A stretch of 64,000 bases of DNA from positions 62,001-126,000 of the forward strand of contig NZ_JARXVE010000010.1 in NCBI RefSeq assembly GCF_029893345.1, written 5' to 3'. Of the stretch, positions 44,316-52,009 are shown one piece after another. Below the pieces are notes generated by a model. The model saw only the letters and a program-made list of their open reading frames with translations, was not told the origin of the DNA and ran no database searches. This stretch comes from Mycolicibacterium frederiksbergense. GTDB taxonomy: Bacteria > Actinomycetota > Actinomycetes > Mycobacteriales > Mycobacteriaceae. Made by a program: the position numbers and the translations under genes. Positions within the stretch are counted from its first letter, which is position 1, and each line of letters starts with the position of its first letter.

Positions 44316-44331
44316 TGTGACGCAACTCACA
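44316..44331. promoter_or_regulatory. CRP (Rv3676-type) binding site
   Basis: TGTGA-CGCAAC-TCACA is a perfect match to the CRP consensus TGTGA-N6-TCACA. It abuts the moaD stop codon and lies about 110 bp upstream of a TAGTAT sequence (around 44220) that could be the rpfA -10. rpfA is a known CRP target in M. tuberculosis. The rest of the 439-bp rpfA upstream region shows the riboswitch and no gene. Confidence 0.8.
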
Positions 44332-44598
44332 TCAACCGCCGGCGAAGGGCGGTAACACATCGAGGGTCTGCGGCGTTGAGAGTGGCTTATCCGTATCGCG
44401 CACGGCTATCCCGTCGCATAGGTATGAACAGCGTTTTAGCACCCGGGCGAGCTCTTGGTCGCGCCCGCTGAGTTGCTCGACGAGCGTCGAAATCGTGGTG
44501 CCCGTCGGCAAAACTAACGTTTCGGTATCAACTCCGGCCGCGGCCGCCGCGGCGGCGAAATAACGGATGCTGACGGCGATGGTGTCTGGTCCGGGCAT
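44332..44598 (-). CDS. moaD: molybdopterin synthase sulfur carrier MoaD
   Basis: This 88-aa ubiquitin-like sulfur carrier is the small subunit of molybdopterin synthase. It has the beta-grasp opening AVSIRYFAAAAAAAGVD and ends in the Gly-Gly (PPFAGG) that is thiocarboxylated. It follows moaA with no gap on the same strand. It is equivalent to Rv0868c (moaD2). Its stop codon touches the CRP site of rpfA. Confidence 0.92.
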   Translation of the reverse strand: MPGPDTIAVSIRYFAAAAAAAGVDTETLVLPTGTTISTLVEQLSGRDQELARVLKRCSYLCDGIAVRDTDKPLSTPQTLDVLPPFAGG

Positions 44599-45675
44599 CT
44601 ATCCGCCGATCGCGCTCATCGGCCGGACCGGTTGCACGAAATCCGGGTCGTTGATGCCGTGCCCCGCCGGCTTGGCCCACATCGCGGTTCGCCAGGCCGC
44701 CTCGATGGCGTCGTCGTCGGCATCACTGCGCAGCAGTGCCCGCAAATCGCTCTCCTCGGTGGAGAACAAGCAGCTGCGGATCTGACCGTCGGCGGTCAAA
44801 CGGGTGCGGTCACAGGCCGAGCAGAAGGCATGCGACACCGAGGCGATCACCCCGACCGTGCCGGCCGGATGCGCGTCGGTCCCGGCGACCTGCCAGAGCT
44901 CGGCCGGGGCCGAGCCGCGCGGCCTCGGATCGGGCTGAAGGTCGAAGTGGCGCCGCAGCCGGCCCAGGATCGCCTCGGCGTCGATCACCTCGCCGCGCCG
45001 CCAGTTGTGGCCCGCGTCCAACGGCATCTGTTCGATGATGCGCAGCTGATATCCGTGGTCCAGGCAGTAACGCAACAGTTCCACGGCGTCGTCGAGGCCG
45101 GACACCGGATCGAGCACCGCGTTGACCTTCACCGGATGCAGCCCGGCCGCCTTGGCGGCGGCCAGCCCCTCCAGCACGTCGGTCAGCCGGTCCCGGCGGG
45201 TGATGCGGGCGAAGTGCGCGGCGTCGACGGTGTCCAGCGACACGTTGATCCGGTCCAGCCCGGCCTGCTTGAGCCCCGCGGCGCGCCGGGCCAGCCCGAC
45301 GCCGTTGGTGGTCAATGTGATCTCAGGGCGCGGCTGCAGGGTCGCCGTCGCGGCCACCACGTCCTCCAGGTGGCGGGTGACCAACGGTTCGCCGCCGGTG
45401 AACCGCACGCTGGTGATCCCCAGCCGGGTGACGGCGATGTGCAGCAGCCGGCTCAGCTCCGCGGTGCTCAGCAGCATCTCGCCGGGCAGCCAGTCCAGGC
45501 CTTCGGCGGGCATGCAGTAGGTGCAGCGCAGATTGCACTTGTCGGTCAGCGAGACGCGCAGGTCGGTGGCCACCCGACCGTAGGTGTCGACCAGCGGGCC
45601 CGTGACAGGCGCCGGGGCGGCGGGGCGGGTCGCTGCGCCGCTGACGGTGGGCAACCCGAGTGCGGTGACCGTCAT
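44599..45675 (-). CDS. moaA: GTP 3',8-cyclase MoaA
   Basis: This 358-aa radical-SAM enzyme converts GTP to the cyclised precursor that MoaC turns into cyclic pyranopterin monophosphate. The N-terminal [4Fe-4S] cluster cysteines are in KCNLRCTYCMPAEG, preceded by the RVSLTDKC motif. The C-terminal cluster ligands are in FCSACDRTRLT and IRSCLF. It ends with Gly-Gly, as functional MoaA proteins do. It overlaps the YccF gene by ATGA and directly precedes moaD. It is equivalent to Rv0869c. Confidence 0.94.
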   Translation of the reverse strand: MTVTALGLPTVSGAATRPAAPAPVTGPLVDTYGRVATDLRVSLTDKCNLRCTYCMPAEGLDWLPGEMLLSTAELSRLLHIAVTRLGITSVRFTGGEPLVTRHLEDVVAATATLQPRPEITLTTNGVGLARRAAGLKQAGLDRINVSLDTVDAAHFARITRRDRLTDVLEGLAAAKAAGLHPVKVNAVLDPVSGLDDAVELLRYCLDHGYQLRIIEQMPLDAGHNWRRGEVIDAEAILGRLRRHFDLQPDPRPRGSAPAELWQVAGTDAHPAGTVGVIASVSHAFCSACDRTRLTADGQIRSCLFSTEESDLRALLRSDADDDAIEAAWRTAMWAKPAGHGINDPDFVQPVRPMSAIGG

Positions 45676-46064
45676 GCCGGGACCTTCTGTGAGTCGACCG
45701 GGACGATCTCCTTGCCCAGCGGGACCAGCGACACCGGAATCAGCTTGAGATCGGCCAGCGCCAACGGGATTCCGATGATGGTCACGGCCATGGCCACCGC
45801 GCTGATCAGGTGCCCGAGTGCCAGCCACCAGCCGAACAGGATGATCCAGATGATGTTGCCGACCAGTGCGCCGGGCCGGGTGCCCGGCTTGTCCACGATC
45901 GTGCGGCCGAACGGCCACAGTGCATAGGAGGCGATGCGCAGCGACGCGAACCCGAACGGGATGGTGATGATCAGGACGAAGCAGATGATCGCGGCCAGCA
46001 GGTATCCCAGCGCCAACCACAGGCCGCCGAAGATCAACCAGATGATGTTCAGTATCACTCGCAT
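45672..46064 (-). CDS. YccF-domain inner-membrane protein
   Basis: This 130-aa integral membrane protein has two copies of the YccF (DUF307-like) unit: ILNIIWLIFGGLWLALGYLL and later NIIWIILFGWWLALGHLISA, each followed by a hydrophobic pair. Its function is not known. It is the first gene of the YccF-moaA-moaD run and overlaps moaA by ATGA. It is equivalent to Rv0870c. The frame is open much further upstream, but the ATG at 46064 gives the family length. The 162 bp to the divergent cold-shock gene holds both promoters. Confidence 0.88.
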   Translation of the reverse strand: MRVILNIIWLIFGGLWLALGYLLAAIICFVLIITIPFGFASLRIASYALWPFGRTIVDKPGTRPGALVGNIIWIILFGWWLALGHLISAVAMAVTIIGIPLALADLKLIPVSLVPLGKEIVPVDSQKVPA

Positions 46065-46226
46065 ATCAGGCGCATCTCTCCTCCAGCGGTGCACCAAGCC
46101 TACCGAGTAATCGGGGTGAAGTACCCCGTCAGGTCCGAGTAGGATCGCTGCATCGCGTCCCGGCGATGACGGGGCGCTTACTTTATGTGTACGCAATTCT
46201 GAACAACGACGAGCGGGTGAGCAGCA

Positions 46227-46637
46227 GTGCCGACCGGCAAGGTTAAGTGGTACGACGCCGAAAAAGGCTTCGGCTTTTTGTCCCAGGAGGACGGCGAGGA
46301 CGTCTATGTGCGGTCCTCGGCGTTGCCCGCGGGCGTCGAGGGCCTCAAGGCCGGCCAACGTGTCGAGTTCGGCGTGGCCGCCGGTCGTCGTGGCCCGCAG
46401 GCGTTGAGCGTCAAACTCCTCGACCCGCCGCCGAGCCTGAGCCGTACCCGTCGCGAGGCCGAGCGGCCCGAGCACAAGCACACCCCCGACGAGCTGCACG
46501 GCATGGTCTCGGACATGATCACGCTGCTCGAGGACATCGTGCAGCCCGAGCTGCGCAAGGGCCGCTACCCCGATCGCAAGGTCGCCCGCCGGGTGTCCGA
46601 GGTGGTCAAGGCCGTCGCCCAGGAGCTCGACGCCTGA
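46227..46637 (+). CDS. cold-shock-domain protein
   Basis: This 136-aa protein has a cold-shock domain (residues 1-65: TGKVKWYDAEKGFGFLSQED, VYVRSSALP) with the RNA-binding motifs RNP1 (KGFGFL) and RNP2 (VYVRSS). A C-terminal extension of about 70 residues (EHKHTPDELHGMVSDMITLL) is characteristic of the larger actinobacterial type, Rv0871 in M. tuberculosis. It is probably an RNA or single-strand-DNA binder. GTG start. Confidence 0.9.
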   Translation: MPTGKVKWYDAEKGFGFLSQEDGEDVYVRSSALPAGVEGLKAGQRVEFGVAAGRRGPQALSVKLLDPPPSLSRTRREAERPEHKHTPDELHGMVSDMITLLEDIVQPELRKGRYPDRKVARRVSEVVKAVAQELDA

Positions 46638-46646
46638 CCGCTCCCG

Positions 46647-46901
46647 CTACGGATGCACCGAATTCCACGCATCGCGCAAAGTAGCCGCCGAGGCGTGCAG
46701 GCCCTGCAGTTCCAGTTCGGACAGCGGGATCTCCAGTACCTGGCCGGCGCCTGTCTCTGACACCACGGTGGGCAGCGACAGGCATACGTCGGTGATGCCG
46801 TAGGCACCCGTCTGCACCGTCGACACCGGCAGCACCCGGTGCTGATGGCCGCGGATCGCTTCGATGATGCGCGCGGTGGACAGGCCGATCGCCAGGTTGG
46901 T
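46647..46901 (-). pseudogene. L-lactate dehydrogenase C-terminal fragment
   Basis: Only the last 80-odd residues remain: TNLAIGLSTARIIEAIRGHQ, RVLPVSTVQTGAYGITDVCL, a substrate-domain loop, then LHASAATLRDAWNSV. They match the C-terminus of NAD-dependent L-lactate dehydrogenase. The N-terminal Rossmann domain and the catalytic His are missing. The fragment fuses at about 46901 to the truncated transposase gene, so the deletion junction is visible. It ends 10 bp after the cold-shock gene stop, convergent with it. Confidence 0.8.
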
Positions 46902-47109
46902 GGACGTGGTCATGTTCACCGTTGAACTCGCGCAGTTCGGCCTCGAAGTCAGCGCACATTTCGCTCATGATCTCTTCGCACCTGGCGAGCTTGGCGTCGG
47001 TGAACACGTTCCGTCGATATTTCGTGACGAAAACCAAATGCGCGTGCAGGTTGTAAACGACGTGTCGTCCGGTGCGTACGTCGTTGTTTGGTTCCCAGCG
47101 CGGTGACAT
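46902..47109 (-). pseudogene. tnpA: truncated IS200/IS605 transposase TnpA
   Basis: The first 70 or so residues of a Y1 transposase are intact: GRHVVYNLHAHLVFVTKYRR and ELREFNGEHDHVH, which ends in the metal-binding HUH motif. The sequence then switches into the lactate dehydrogenase fragment, so the catalytic Tyr and the element's left end are lost. It is divergent from tnpB, the usual arrangement in this IS subgroup. The product should be inactive. Confidence 0.85.
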
Positions 47110-47150
47110 AGACCAATGGTGCTGTCGGTGGTGTGGGTGATACTGCCGCT

Positions 47151-48410
47151 GTGAGCGAGTTGATGGTGATCAAGCGGTGCGTGAGGTATCCGCTGGCACC
47201 GTCGGCGACGCAGTCGAAGGTGCTGGCCCGCCAAGCCGGCGCTGCTCGGGCGTTGTGGAATTTGATCCACGCGCATCACACGTTTTTCGAGGCATCGAAG
47301 CGGTGGCCGTCGTGGTCGGATTCGGACGCGGCGATCCGGCAAGCCCGCAAAGACATTGACTGGCTGGCCATCCTGCCCGCACAGGCCGCCCAACAAGTAC
47401 TCAAGGCCTACAAGCAGGCCTGGTCGAATTATTGGAACGGTACCCATGGGCGGCCGACGTGGAAGACGCGGCGGGCGCGCCGCGCAGTCGACGTCCCCCA
47501 AGCCCGAGATCTGAACATCACCCAGCTCAACCGCAAGTGGGCCACAGTGGCCATCCCGAAAGTCGGGACCGTCAAAGTCCGGTTGCACCGCGGTACGCCT
47601 GAGCGGGTGACCGGTGCTCGGGTGATGCGCGAGGCGACCGGTTGGGTGCTGGTGGTGCGTGGTGAAAACCAGGTGGTCAAACCCCGCCAGCGGCGACGTG
47701 AGCGGGGCAGCGTGGGTATTGACCGCGGTGTGACCCATACGCTGGCACTGTCGGACGGATCGTTCATCGACCAAGCCGGCACTCTCACCCCGGGGGAGAA
47801 GAAACGTCTGTACCGGCTTGAACGTACAGCCGCGCGGCAGCGGGCAGGAAAACCCCACGGCCACAAGGCCAGCCGCCGACTGCTGCGCACCTACACCCAG
47901 ATCGCGGGACTCAAAGCCCGGCAAGCCCGACGCCGCTACGACTTCGCCCATCAGGTGACCGCCGCGCTCGTCGCCACCGGGGTCGCGGCGCTGGTGGTGG
48001 AAGACCTGCGAGTGAAGAACATGACCCGCAGTGCCAGAGGCACCGTCGAGGTGCCGGGCGTCAACGTCAAACAGAAGTCCGGGCTGAACCGGTCCATCCT
48101 TAATCAGGGATGGACTCAGATCCTGACATTGCTGACCTACAAAGCTGATCAAGCAGGGGCGCGGGTCATCCGGGTCCGGCCACACGGCACGTCGCAGACG
48201 TGCCACCGATGCGGGTCGAACGCAGAGGGGCAACGCGAAAACCAAGCGGTGTTCCGATGCGCAAACCCAGCATGCGGGTGGGCCGGCAACGCTGACACCA
48301 ATGCCGCGATCGTGATCAAACAACGGGGCCAGGAAGTGGCCTTGCAGGACGTGGAGCCCATCGCCACCAGGCAGGCTTTGAAGCGTCTAAACCCGAAAAC
48401 CGCCACCTAA
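47151..48410 (+). CDS. tnpB: RNA-guided endonuclease TnpB (IS200/IS605 family)
   Basis: This 419-aa protein (425 from a GTG at 47133) is a classic TnpB. The RuvC residues are Asp191 in GIDRGVTHTLALSDG, Glu284 in LVVEDLRVKNMT and Asp382 in NADTNAAIVI. The zinc-finger cysteines 351/354 (TCHRCG) and 370/375 (RCANPACG) are intact, so catalytic capacity looks complete. TnpB nucleases use an RNA from the right end of the element to cut target sites. Here the tnpA partner is broken, so the gene is stranded. A GTG at 47151 or ATG at 47163 is the likely start. Confidence 0.9.
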   Translation: MSELMVIKRCVRYPLAPSATQSKVLARQAGAARALWNLIHAHHTFFEASKRWPSWSDSDAAIRQARKDIDWLAILPAQAAQQVLKAYKQAWSNYWNGTHGRPTWKTRRARRAVDVPQARDLNITQLNRKWATVAIPKVGTVKVRLHRGTPERVTGARVMREATGWVLVVRGENQVVKPRQRRRERGSVGIDRGVTHTLALSDGSFIDQAGTLTPGEKKRLYRLERTAARQRAGKPHGHKASRRLLRTYTQIAGLKARQARRRYDFAHQVTAALVATGVAALVVEDLRVKNMTRSARGTVEVPGVNVKQKSGLNRSILNQGWTQILTLLTYKADQAGARVIRVRPHGTSQTCHRCGSNAEGQRENQAVFRCANPACGWAGNADTNAAIVIKQRGQEVALQDVEPIATRQALKRLNPKTAT

Positions 48411-48431
48411 CATCGGCTGTCAGTAGGGAAA

Positions 48432-48451
48432 CCGCCTCCTTCAGGTGGCGG
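48432..48451. repeat. right-end hairpin of the IS200/IS605 element
   Basis: CCGCCTCC and GGTGGCGG form a hairpin (one mismatch) 21 bp after the tnpB stop. Subterminal hairpins here are recognised by TnpA and form part of the TnpB guide-RNA scaffold. The guide would read into 48460 onward. Confidence 0.7.
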
Positions 48452-48497
48452 AGACTTCATACCGAGGTCAACAACGGCGAGCGAGCGAGCTCGCGAG

Positions 48498-48773
48498 CTC
48501 ACCGAGATGGATGTGTTGTGGGCCTATGCGCGGGATCTGTTCCAGACTCCCGGTTTCGGCGACACCATCGATTTCGTCCAGATCAAGCAGCACTACTACG
48601 TCGTGCATTCCGACATCAATCCGACGCAGATCGTGCCCAAGGGGCCGGAGCTCGCCAACTGGCTGACCCCACATGGCCGGGAAGGCTTGGGCGGCAGGCC
48701 TTTCGGTGATGGCAGCCCGCCCGGGCCGACGCGTGAGGCCGAACGTGTCCCGGAGGGCCACGGAGCGTCCTAA
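48498..48773 (+). pseudogene. glutathione S-transferase (YqjG/ECM4 type) C-terminal fragment, copy 1
   Basis: The frame reads LTEMDVLWAYARDLFQTPGF, then FVQIKQHYYVVHSDINPTQI, then ANWLTPHGREGLGGRPFGDG. These match the C-terminus of glutathionyl-hydroquinone reductases. The thioredoxin-fold N-terminus with the catalytic Cys is missing. It begins about 40 bp after the right end of the IS element. A second, shorter remnant of the same tail lies at 49645-49770. Confidence 0.8.
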
Positions 48774-48783
48774 CTGTTCGCGA

Positions 48784-49137
48784 CTACAGGCCGGGCAAGC
48801 AGTTCACGAAGGGGATGAGCCCGGGGCATTGCTCGAAAATGTTCGGCGGAGGCGCCGCCGGCGGAGGCGTCGGGATCGGCGTCGGGAACAGGTTGGGTCC
48901 CTCCCAATAGTGGGCTGGGGCCTTGGTTCGCACGTCGTACTCGAAGTAGTAGGTGTGGCAGACACCCATGTCCCAAACCAGCTCCGCATCCGACCGCGGT
49001 GGGTCATTCGGCAACGATTCCCCTGGGCACCATTGGAATGGGCCATAGGTATAGGCCTGGGCGGTACCGGCTCCCACTCCGAGAGCGGCCAGACCCAAAC
49101 CGCCGGACAGCAGCGCACCGGTGAGCATCCGGTTCAT
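48784..49137 (-). CDS. secreted protein of the W-C-P-G-E / C-H-T-Y-Y-F type, paralogue A
   Basis: This 117-aa protein has a Sec signal ending AGTAQA. The mature part holds FQWCPGESLPND and the motif WDMGVCHTYYFEYD, then a Pro-rich tail ending in two further cysteines (QCPGLIPFVNCLPGL). It is a tandem paralogue of the next gene: the start overlaps the neighbour's stop by one base (TGATG). The family is unknown to me and looks mycobacterial. Disulfide formation outside the membrane is likely. Confidence 0.75.
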   Translation of the reverse strand: MNRMLTGALLSGGLGLAALGVGAGTAQAYTYGPFQWCPGESLPNDPPRSDAELVWDMGVCHTYYFEYDVRTKAPAHYWEGPNLFPTPIPTPPPAAPPPNIFEQCPGLIPFVNCLPGL

Positions 49138-49490
49138 CACGGACACCACGGCGGGATTGGGCAGAAATTGAGGGCGGGCGCCGGTGGAGGCTTCGGTGGT
49201 GGATTGTCTCCGTCCCAAATAATGCTGGAGACATTGCCCATTCCCGGCCAGAGGAAGTAATAGGTGTGGCAGACATTCCAATCCCAATTCAATGGGTCCG
49301 TAACGTGATTCCCGGTCTTCGGCACGGGCTGCTCCCCGGGACACCAATGATGTGCCGGGCCCCAATCGTCATTGTCGGCCGGGAACGGTGTGAGACCGGG
49401 GTGGGCTTGGGCGGTGCCTGATCCCACTACCCCCGCGACGCAGCCCGACAACAGCACAGCCGTTGCCAGCCCCGCGATCAGTCGCTTCAT
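49137..49490 (-). CDS. secreted protein of the W-C-P-G-E / C-H-T-Y-Y-F type, paralogue B
   Basis: This 117-aa protein starts MKRLIAGLATAVLLSGCVAG, with a signal peptide that could also be read as a lipoprotein signal (LLSGC). HHWCPGEQPVPK and WDWNVCHTYYFLWPG mirror the motifs in paralogue A, and the tail ends CPIPPWCP. It is the first gene of the pair and directly coupled to A. The function is unknown. The 154 bp upstream to the second glutathione-transferase remnant holds no gene. Confidence 0.75.
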   Translation of the reverse strand: MKRLIAGLATAVLLSGCVAGVVGSGTAQAHPGLTPFPADNDDWGPAHHWCPGEQPVPKTGNHVTDPLNWDWNVCHTYYFLWPGMGNVSSIIWDGDNPPPKPPPAPALNFCPIPPWCP

Positions 49491-49644
49491 GAATTCACGC
49501 TATCGCCGCGTTACCAGGGGAAATCGGTAGTTCGCGAAATCCTGTGCATGGTTGCTTGGCAAGTCAAATATGTCCCGGCGCGATTCGTCGTGCAGCCCTC
49601 CGGCTCATGGGTGTTCTGAGTCTGCGATAACGACTTCCGTGTGA

Positions 49645-49770
49645 AAGTTGGCCGACTGGCTCACGCTGCCCGGCCGGGAGTCATTGGGCGGCAGGCCGTT
49701 TGGTGATGGCACCGCACCGGGGCTGCCGCGCGAGTCCGAGCGGGTGACGGCCGGTTACGGCGCCGGTTGA
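49645..49770 (+). pseudogene. glutathione S-transferase C-terminal remnant, copy 2
   Basis: The frame reads KLADWLTLPGRESLGGRPFG, then PRESERVTAGYGAG and TGA. This is homologous to the last 40 residues of copy 1 (ELANWLTPHGREGLGGRPFG). A stop precedes it, so it is a dead fragment. It overlaps the 3' end of the DUF2771 gene on the other strand. Confidence 0.65.
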
Positions 49771-50264
49771 GCTTTGTCCGGCCAGGCGGTGCTGATCGAC
49801 CATTCGGCGTGCGGCAGCGCGAACTCCTCGCCGAACTCGTCTCGGACCAGCGTCAGCAGCTGCACCGCCAACCCAGTCAGTCGCCCGCGGTTGGGGTCCA
49901 TGGTGGGGATGGTGACGGCCAGGGTGGTGTTGGGTGCGTAGTACGACGCCGTCGTGTCGATCGGGTTCTCGTACACCCGCAGCAGCCGCCACGGCGCCCG
50001 GGCGACCGCCCGGGGCACCGAGAGTTGCACCGGGTGGTCCTTGGTGACCGGCAGCTCGCCGGTCGCACCCGGCTCCTGACACTTGTTGAGGTTGAGCACC
50101 TCGCAGTACTGGAACGGTTCGACCCGCACCAGATGGCCGTGCGAGTACGCGCTGATCTGCGGCAGTTGATTACCGTGCGAACTGCTCAGCCGCCAGACCC
50201 CGACCGTGGTGCCGGCAATGGCGAGCACCACGACGGCCGCCAGGATCGCCAGGGTGCGCTTCAC
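49755..50264 (-). CDS. DUF2771-family exported protein
   Basis: This 169-aa protein has an N-terminal membrane anchor or signal (TLAILAAVVVLAIAGTTVGV). The mature domain has VEPFQYCEVLNLNKCQEPG, a Cys pair, and PRAVARAPWRLLRVY. It matches M. tuberculosis Rv0875c, a conserved exported protein of unknown role. The ATG overlaps the stop of the MFS gene (ATGA), so the two form an operon. Confidence 0.85.
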   Translation of the reverse strand: MKRTLAILAAVVVLAIAGTTVGVWRLSSSHGNQLPQISAYSHGHLVRVEPFQYCEVLNLNKCQEPGATGELPVTKDHPVQLSVPRAVARAPWRLLRVYENPIDTTASYYAPNTTLAVTIPTMDPNRGRLTGLAVQLLTLVRDEFGEEFALPHAEWSISTAWPDKAQPAP

Positions 50265-51931
50265 TGCGGCTGGCCCGTCGTGGTGGCCATCGGGGTGCCC
50301 GGGGTGCCTCCGCCCTCCCGTGCGGCCAGCACCGGGCGGTTACCGCCCAGGCCGGGAATCAGCGATTCGCCGCGATAGCTCACGATGGTCTGCGCCAGGC
50401 CCAGTATCAACACGGCCGTGATCGTAGTGAATCCGATCGTGAGATCGGTGTAGATCAACACGCCGGTCGCGCCGCCGGCCACCCAGGCCAGCTGCAGCAC
50501 CGACTCCGAGCGGCCGAACGCCGAGGCCCGCGAGGCCTCGGGCAGGTCGTCCTGCAGCGAGGCGTCCAGGGACGCCTTGGCGATTGCGCTGGCAGCCGAG
50601 GTCACCAGCGTGGCGCCCGCGGCGACCAGCAGGTTGCCGGTGAGCGCGGTGATCAGCGCGACAGCGGTCACCGCAACAGCGGCGCGCACCACCAGCTGTG
50701 CCGGGCGGCCGAGCTTGAGCCGGGCGGCCGCGATGTTGCCGGCGAAATTGCCGATCCCGGCCGCGGCGCCGATCAACCCGAGGATCAACAGCTGTTCCCA
50801 GCCGCTGGCGTCGTGCGACTTGGCGACGAACGCGGGGTAGAGGAACAGGAATCCGACCATCACCTTGATGGTGCAGTTGCCCCACAGCGCGGTGATGGTG
50901 TTGCGTCCCATCGGCTGGCGCTCGGCCTTGGGCTTGCCGGGGTGACGGCGCAATTCGTCGGAACCGCCGGGCGAACTGCCGTGGTAGCTCAGCGTGGTGG
51001 GCACCTCACCCGCGGTGACCTCCACCCATTTCGGTATCCGCATCGCCAGAATCGCGCCGGCGACGCTGACCGCGACGACCACATACAGCGCGCCGGGGAG
51101 TTGCAGCATGCTGAACAGGTATTCGGCGCCCGCGGCGATGCCGCCGCCGACGATGGTGCCGCCGAGCAGACCGAAAGTGGTCAGCCGGGAGTTCACCCGG
51201 ACCAGGTCGATCGACGGGGGCAGCACGCGCGGGGTGACCGCGCTGCGCAGCACCGAGAAGGATTTGGACAGCACCATCATGCCGAGCGCGCACGGATAGA
51301 GCACCCAGGACGGATAACTTCCGGTGGCGCCGTCGTAGTTGGCGATCAGCACCAGGATCAGCGCGGTGCGCAACACGAACGAGGCGGCCAGCGCCATGCG
51401 GCGGCCATGCTGCAGCCGGTCCAGGGCGGGGCCGATCAGCGGGGCGATCACCGCGAACGGCGCGATGGTGATCAGCAGGTACAGCGCGACCTTGCTCTTG
51501 GATTCGCCACTGGCCGCGGCGAAGAACAGCGTGTTGGCCAGGGCGACGGCCATGGCCGCGTCGACGGCGAAGTTTGCCACCACCGGCCAGGTCAACGCGG
51601 TCAGACCGGACTTGTCGGCCCCATCGGCGGTGGCGGCGCGGTGCACGAATCCGTACATCCGGGAGCCCATCTCGCGGCTGCGCGCGGCCGCCGCCCGGGT
51701 GACGGTGACCTTCTCGCCGGCCGCGGCCCCGACGCGAGGTGAGCGTTGCGGGGTGTCGTGCGACGACGAGGACGCGGCGGTGTGTCGTTCGTCGAGCGGC
51801 GGCAACCAGCGGTTGGAGCTGGGCACCGATTGCCTGCGCGGCCGGCGGGGCGTCTCGTCGCTGGGGTAGTTGGCCATTCCGGGATGCTCCGCGCCGTGAT
51901 CGGCCGGCGGCCGCGGCGGGTAGTAGGTCAC
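50261..51931 (-). CDS. MFS-type transporter, Rv0876c type
   Basis: This 556-aa membrane protein has a long hydrophilic N-terminus of about 110 residues (Pro/Arg-rich), then about 12 membrane segments. Examples are WPVVANFAVDAAMAVALANT and IVGGGIAAGAEYLFSML. It corresponds to the conserved Rv0876c transporter; the substrate is not established. A GTG start at 51931 follows a CAGGGG site. It is divergent from the DUF3027 gene across about 80 bp. Confidence 0.85.
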   Translation of the reverse strand: MTYYPPRPPADHGAEHPGMANYPSDETPRRPRRQSVPSSNRWLPPLDERHTAASSSSHDTPQRSPRVGAAAGEKVTVTRAAAARSREMGSRMYGFVHRAATADGADKSGLTALTWPVVANFAVDAAMAVALANTLFFAAASGESKSKVALYLLITIAPFAVIAPLIGPALDRLQHGRRMALAASFVLRTALILVLIANYDGATGSYPSWVLYPCALGMMVLSKSFSVLRSAVTPRVLPPSIDLVRVNSRLTTFGLLGGTIVGGGIAAGAEYLFSMLQLPGALYVVVAVSVAGAILAMRIPKWVEVTAGEVPTTLSYHGSSPGGSDELRRHPGKPKAERQPMGRNTITALWGNCTIKVMVGFLFLYPAFVAKSHDASGWEQLLILGLIGAAAGIGNFAGNIAAARLKLGRPAQLVVRAAVAVTAVALITALTGNLLVAAGATLVTSAASAIAKASLDASLQDDLPEASRASAFGRSESVLQLAWVAGGATGVLIYTDLTIGFTTITAVLILGLAQTIVSYRGESLIPGLGGNRPVLAAREGGGTPGTPMATTTGQPQ

Positions 51932-52009
51932 CCCCTGATTCTCTCTTATCCGGCGCCGCGGCGGCCGATAGGCAACCGGTGTGGCCCGCGGTGGTGCCGG
52001 TCAGGCACT

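Larger units (their letters stand above)
46902..48459. mobile_element. IS200/IS605-family element, left end deleted
   Basis: Truncated tnpA and intact tnpB are divergent, followed by a subterminal hairpin and GGAGACTTCA at the right end. The left end is missing because tnpA is cut within its coding region. The element sits between fragments of two host genes and probably took part in the rearrangement. Confidence 0.8.
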
